From the NCBI GenBank assembly GCA_013151235.1, contig JAADIO010000057.1, positions 1 to 7,177 of the forward strand: DNA of 7,177 nt. The letters are read 5' to 3'. The notes beneath the pieces were generated by a model. It made no database searches. It saw nothing but the letters and a program-made list of their open reading frames with translations, and had not been told where the DNA came from. Position numbers and translations under genes: made by a program. This stretch comes from Deltaproteobacteria bacterium (GTDB taxonomy: Bacteria; CG2-30-53-67). Positions 4,627 through 7,177 of this stretch are shown here, piece by piece. Numbering within the stretch: the first letter of the stretch is position 1; each line of letters begins with the position of its first letter.

Positions 4627-6009
4627 ATGGACAACATTCTCCTTGTAGAAGACAAAAAGAGCATGCGGCGCATGCTGACGCAGACCCTCCAGGCGGAAGG
4701 TTACCAGGTCTTCGAGGCCCGGGACGGGGTCGAGGCGCTGGAGCTTTATCGGAAGAACTGGATCGATTTGATCCTGACCGACCTTCAGATGCCGGAGATG
4801 GACGGGTTGGAGTTGCTTCGGAATCTCAAGGAAGAAGGTTCTCTCGTCGATGTTATCATCATGACTGCTTACGGCACGATTGAAAAGGCCGTGGAAGCGA
4901 TGAAGATCGGTGCCCTTGATTTTATCACCAAGCCCTTTGACACTGATTATCTCCTGATCCTTGTCGGTCGGGCCTTGAAAAACCGCCGGATGGTCCGGGA
5001 GAATATGCTCCTCAGGGAGACCTTCTCCAAAGAATACGGAATGCCGGAGATTATCGGCCGGAGTCCGGCGATTCAGAATGTAGCGGAAAAAATCCGGAAG
5101 GTTGCCGCAACGGAGAGTTCGGTTCTTCTTCAGGGAGAGAGCGGGACCGGGAAGGAACTCTTTGCCCGGGCCGTCCATCAACTGAGTGATCGGAAGGATT
5201 CGAATTTTGTGGCCATCAATTGTGCCGCCATCCCCTCGGAACTGTTGGAGAGCGAACTCTTCGGTTACGAAAAGGGGGCCTTCACCGGAGCGGACCGCCG
5301 CAAGATCGGCTACTTTGAACTCGCACACCGCGGGACACTTTTCCTCGACGAAATTGTAGAGTTGCCTCTTTCCCTTCAGAGCAAACTCCTCCGGGTGCTC
5401 CAGGAAAAATCCCTCCAGAGGCTGGGAGGAACGCAGACCATCCGGATTGATGTGCGGATTCTCTCCGCGGCGAACCTCGATATTGAAGAGTGTCTTCGGC
5501 AAAAGCGTTTTCGTGAAGATCTTTATTATAGATTGGCCGTTGTCCCGATCGTCATCCCCCCTCTCCGTGAACGGGCGGAAGATGTTCCGCTCCTGGTCGA
5601 TCATCTGCTGAAGAAGTACGAAAAGGAACTGAATAAGAAAGGACTCCGAGTGGAGGAGGATGCCGTTGCCGAGCTGTGCCGGCAGGAATGGAGGGGGAAT
5701 GTCCGGGAGCTGGAAAACTGTGTTGAACGGGGTGCGATCCTCTGTCCCGGGAACAAAATCGGCCTGGAGGACATGGGGATTATTCCTTCTCGGAAGAAAA
5801 GCGGTCCCTCGGCTTCCTTCCCGGCAGGAAGAAGCCTTCAGGAAATTTCCGCCGAGGCGGCGTCCTGTGCCGAACGTAAGGTTATCCTCGCTGCGCTGCT
5901 GGAGAACGAATGGAACAAAACACGTGTTGCCGAACAACTAAAGGTCAGTTACAAAACCCTCCTCACGAAGATCAAAGACTATGACCTTGAAAAGGAGCGA
6001 GCCGGGTAG
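4627..6009 (+). CDS. Sigma54-dependent NtrC-family response regulator
   Basis: A 460-residue two-component transcription activator. The receiver domain (about 1-120) has acidic pocket E8/D9, phosphoacceptor D52 (LILTDLQMPEMDG), T80 and K102. The AAA+ sigma54-interaction domain (about 142-370) has Walker A GESGTGKE at 170-177, the sigma54-contacting GAFTGA loop at 217-222 and Walker B GTLFLDE at 236-242. The next residues read IVELPL where most relatives have IGELPL. A Fis-type helix-turn-helix closes the protein (about 415-455, AERKVILAALLENEWNKTRVAEQL). It should be phosphorylated by the upstream kinase and open promoters with RNA polymerase-sigma54. The ATG at 4627 begins the receiver directly (MDNILLVEDKKSMRRML). 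An in-frame GTG at 4525 lies inside the inserted element and is rejected. No Shine-Dalgarno precedes 4627: the upstream DNA is pyrimidine-rich. A TAA at 4623-4625 sits one base before it, suggesting translation by reinitiation. Targets are unknown; pilin genes are a guess from adjacency. Confidence 0.95.
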   Translation: MDNILLVEDKKSMRRMLTQTLQAEGYQVFEARDGVEALELYRKNWIDLILTDLQMPEMDGLELLRNLKEEGSLVDVIIMTAYGTIEKAVEAMKIGALDFITKPFDTDYLLILVGRALKNRRMVRENMLLRETFSKEYGMPEIIGRSPAIQNVAEKIRKVAATESSVLLQGESGTGKELFARAVHQLSDRKDSNFVAINCAAIPSELLESELFGYEKGAFTGADRRKIGYFELAHRGTLFLDEIVELPLSLQSKLLRVLQEKSLQRLGGTQTIRIDVRILSAANLDIEECLRQKRFREDLYYRLAVVPIVIPPLRERAEDVPLLVDHLLKKYEKELNKKGLRVEEDAVAELCRQEWRGNVRELENCVERGAILCPGNKIGLEDMGIIPSRKKSGPSASFPAGRSLQEISAEAASCAERKVILAALLENEWNKTRVAEQLKVSYKTLLTKIKDYDLEKERAG

Positions 6010-6030
6010 CTCGTTTCCTGGTTTTCGTTT
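5996..6030 (+). terminator. Possible intrinsic terminator after the regulator gene
   Basis: CGAGC (5998-6002) pairs with GCTCG (6009-6013) around a six-base loop that contains the regulator stop codon, and weaker A-T and G-U pairs can extend the stem by two or three. A T-rich stretch with TTT, TTTT and TTTT runs follows to 6030. The stem is short and the T tract broken, so termination may be weak. It lies in the 21-base gap between convergent genes. In the opposite direction the hairpin lacks a good T tract. Confidence 0.45.
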
Positions 6031-7176
6031 TCACTGAGCCCGGAGGTGTAGTTCCAGTTTCCGTATCGGCACGGCCACTCCGTTCAGACCGACGGCCGGG
6101 ATTGCAAGTTTCCGGATTGCCTTTGGGGTGAAGAGCCGGTAAAAGAGTGTGAGGGTCACCTTCTCGGTTTCAGCCGGGAGCCGGTAGGTGAGATGCCGTT
6201 TTTCTCCGGCTTTCAGCCGTTTGTCGAAGGCGATCCGGTCCGCCTTCCAGGCCGGCACTCCGACCTGCGTGCCGGCGGCGAAGGCCTTGAGGAAGACTCC
6301 CTGCTTGTCTTCCATCGGCCCTTTTGAAAAGTTCGACCAGATCATTTCATCCCGGGCGTTCCTTGCCGTTATCCTGAGAAAGGCCATCCGCATCGGGTTG
6401 GTTGCCGGAAAGGAGTGGGGGGTCCGGTTGGCAAGAGTGATCTTCAGCTCTTTCTTCCCATTTGCTGTTGTGATCCTTCCGGAGAGGTTGACTGATTTTT
6501 TCAACATTTCCGGATCGTGTCCTCCCATGATGAAATGCGACCGATGGGTCTTCTTCGCCGAGCCGACCGCCGGTGCGCCTTCCTTTTTCTCCATATGGCA
6601 GGAGAGGCAGTTTCCCGCCCCTTCGGTTTTCATGACGCAGATCGGCGTTCCCTTGGGGTTGACCATATGACTGTGGCAACCCATGCAGAGACGGCCCTTT
6701 GCAAAGAGGGCGGATCCCCGTGTCTTGTGCGGGGCTTTGCCGGAAGGGGAGGAGACGGCAAAGGTCCTCTCCCGGCTGATCCGGTAGCGGTTGAAATTCT
6801 TCCGATGAATGATGGCCTCGATACGATGACAGAAGGTACAACCCACACCTTCCCGTTCCATCCGGGCACTCGGATCCGGTTGTGCCTTCCCCGACATGAG
6901 CGCCTTCAGGTTCTTCGCCATCGGGGTATGGCAGCTGCCGCAGTGATAGTTTCCGGGCTTGCCTGCCTTTTTCCGGGCGGCGATGAACTTTCTGTAAACC
7001 GCGCGATGGGCCGGGTCTTTGTGCAGCGAGGATCGTGCATGTATTGAACTGTTCCATTCCTCGAAGATTGCAGGATGACACCCCTTACAGCTCCTTGATG
7101 GAGTAAAAGAGACCGCTCCTTGGGGGATTGCGTGTGCAAAGCTCAGGGTCGGAAAGAAGATCAGCAGAGAGATGAA
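6031..7176 (-). CDS. Secreted pentaheme c-type cytochrome, cytochrome c554-like (5' partial)
   Basis: A periplasmic or extracytoplasmic multiheme cytochrome, likely an electron carrier or part of a respiratory complex. The frame is open to the right edge, giving 381 visible residues with the start codon just outside. The visible N-terminus is a hydrophobic signal segment (ISLLIFFPTLSFAHA) with likely cleavage after AHA. Five CxxCH heme motifs follow, at visible residues 30-34 (CKGCH), 79-83 (CGSCH), 113-117 (CTFCH), 164-168 (CMGCH) and 190-194 (CLSCH). Further His residues near 44, 57, 124, 150 and 170 could be distal ligands. CKGCHPAIFEEWNSSIHA resembles the first heme segment of cytochrome c554-like proteins. 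After the last heme about 187 residues carry no heme motif and look beta-rich (TLANRTPHSFPATNP). The first in-frame Met, at 6919-6921, is internal: two heme motifs and the signal peptide lie upstream of it. Substrate is not evident from the sequence. Confidence 0.9.
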   Translation of the reverse strand, partial: FISLLIFFPTLSFAHAIPQGAVSFTPSRSCKGCHPAIFEEWNSSIHARSSLHKDPAHRAVYRKFIAARKKAGKPGNYHCGSCHTPMAKNLKALMSGKAQPDPSARMEREGVGCTFCHRIEAIIHRKNFNRYRISRERTFAVSSPSGKAPHKTRGSALFAKGRLCMGCHSHMVNPKGTPICVMKTEGAGNCLSCHMEKKEGAPAVGSAKKTHRSHFIMGGHDPEMLKKSVNLSGRITTANGKKELKITLANRTPHSFPATNPMRMAFLRITARNARDEMIWSNFSKGPMEDKQGVFLKAFAAGTQVGVPAWKADRIAFDKRLKAGEKRHLTYRLPAETEKVTLTLFYRLFTPKAIRKLAIPAVGLNGVAVPIRKLELHLRAQ

Positions 7177-7177
7177 G

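Noticed and set aside
4573-5937. A 454-codon open frame on the - strand opposite the response regulator
   Set aside because: Its translation shows no recognisable domain and it lies fully antisense to a well-supported regulator with all family motifs. Long antisense frames are expected in GC-rich genes.
6347-7081. A 244-codon frame on the - strand overlapping the cytochrome
   Set aside because: It is an out-of-frame shadow. The true frame carries five heme motifs and a signal peptide and stays open to the window edge, so no frameshift is needed to explain the gene.
1-7177. CRISPR array, tRNA, rRNA or phage genes
   Set aside because: No regularly spaced repeats, no tRNA-like cloverleaf, no rRNA-like segment and no phage or transposase protein were recognised on either strand.

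Overview
The window reads as a bacterial chromosome segment from a moderately GC-rich Gram-negative organism, most like a Desulfobacterota / former Deltaproteobacteria member. The combination suggesting this is a type IV prepilin peptidase, a PAS histidine kinase with an NtrC-type sigma54 activator, a PilZ protein, and a secreted multiheme c-type cytochrome. The taxonomic call is an inference from gene content, not from a marker gene.

Layout: six genes lie on the + strand. These are miaB (5' end cut by the window edge), a VanZ-like membrane protein that overlaps it by one base, a short PilZ-domain protein, a prepilin peptidase (pilD) behind its own good-looking sigma70-type promoter, a PAS-type sensor histidine kinase, and an NtrC-family response regulator. 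A 3'-complete multiheme cytochrome c gene converges on them from the - strand. Its start and the first residues of its signal peptide lie beyond the right edge. It is longer than its first internal Met suggests, because the reading frame runs open to the window edge and carries two more heme motifs there. Intergenic space is small. The longest gap is the roughly 190-base AT-rich stretch before pilD, which holds a promoter and two possible leader hairpins.

The most unusual part is about 4304-4626, between the kinase and the regulator. A half-length four-helix-bundle gene (the family of 23S rRNA intervening-sequence proteins) sits between two inverted repeat arms that match at 19 of 20 positions. 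The left side is T-free for 71 bases and the right arm is A-free for 29. The left arm is translated as an odd polar tail on the kinase. The right arm ends the truncated four-helix ORF one base before the regulator start (TAA-C-ATG), and that start has no visible Shine-Dalgarno. This looks like a decayed IVS-like insertion element that has rewired the joint between two partner genes. It may have put the regulator under translation reinitiation and enclosed the middle of the mRNA in a long stem.

Functionally, the middle genes suggest type IV pilus or secretion biology: PilD processes prepilins, PilZ proteins often respond to cyclic-di-GMP, and sigma54 activators of this type can control pilin genes. 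The link of this particular kinase/regulator pair to pili is inferred only from adjacency. The cytochrome points to anaerobic or respiratory electron transfer in the periplasm.
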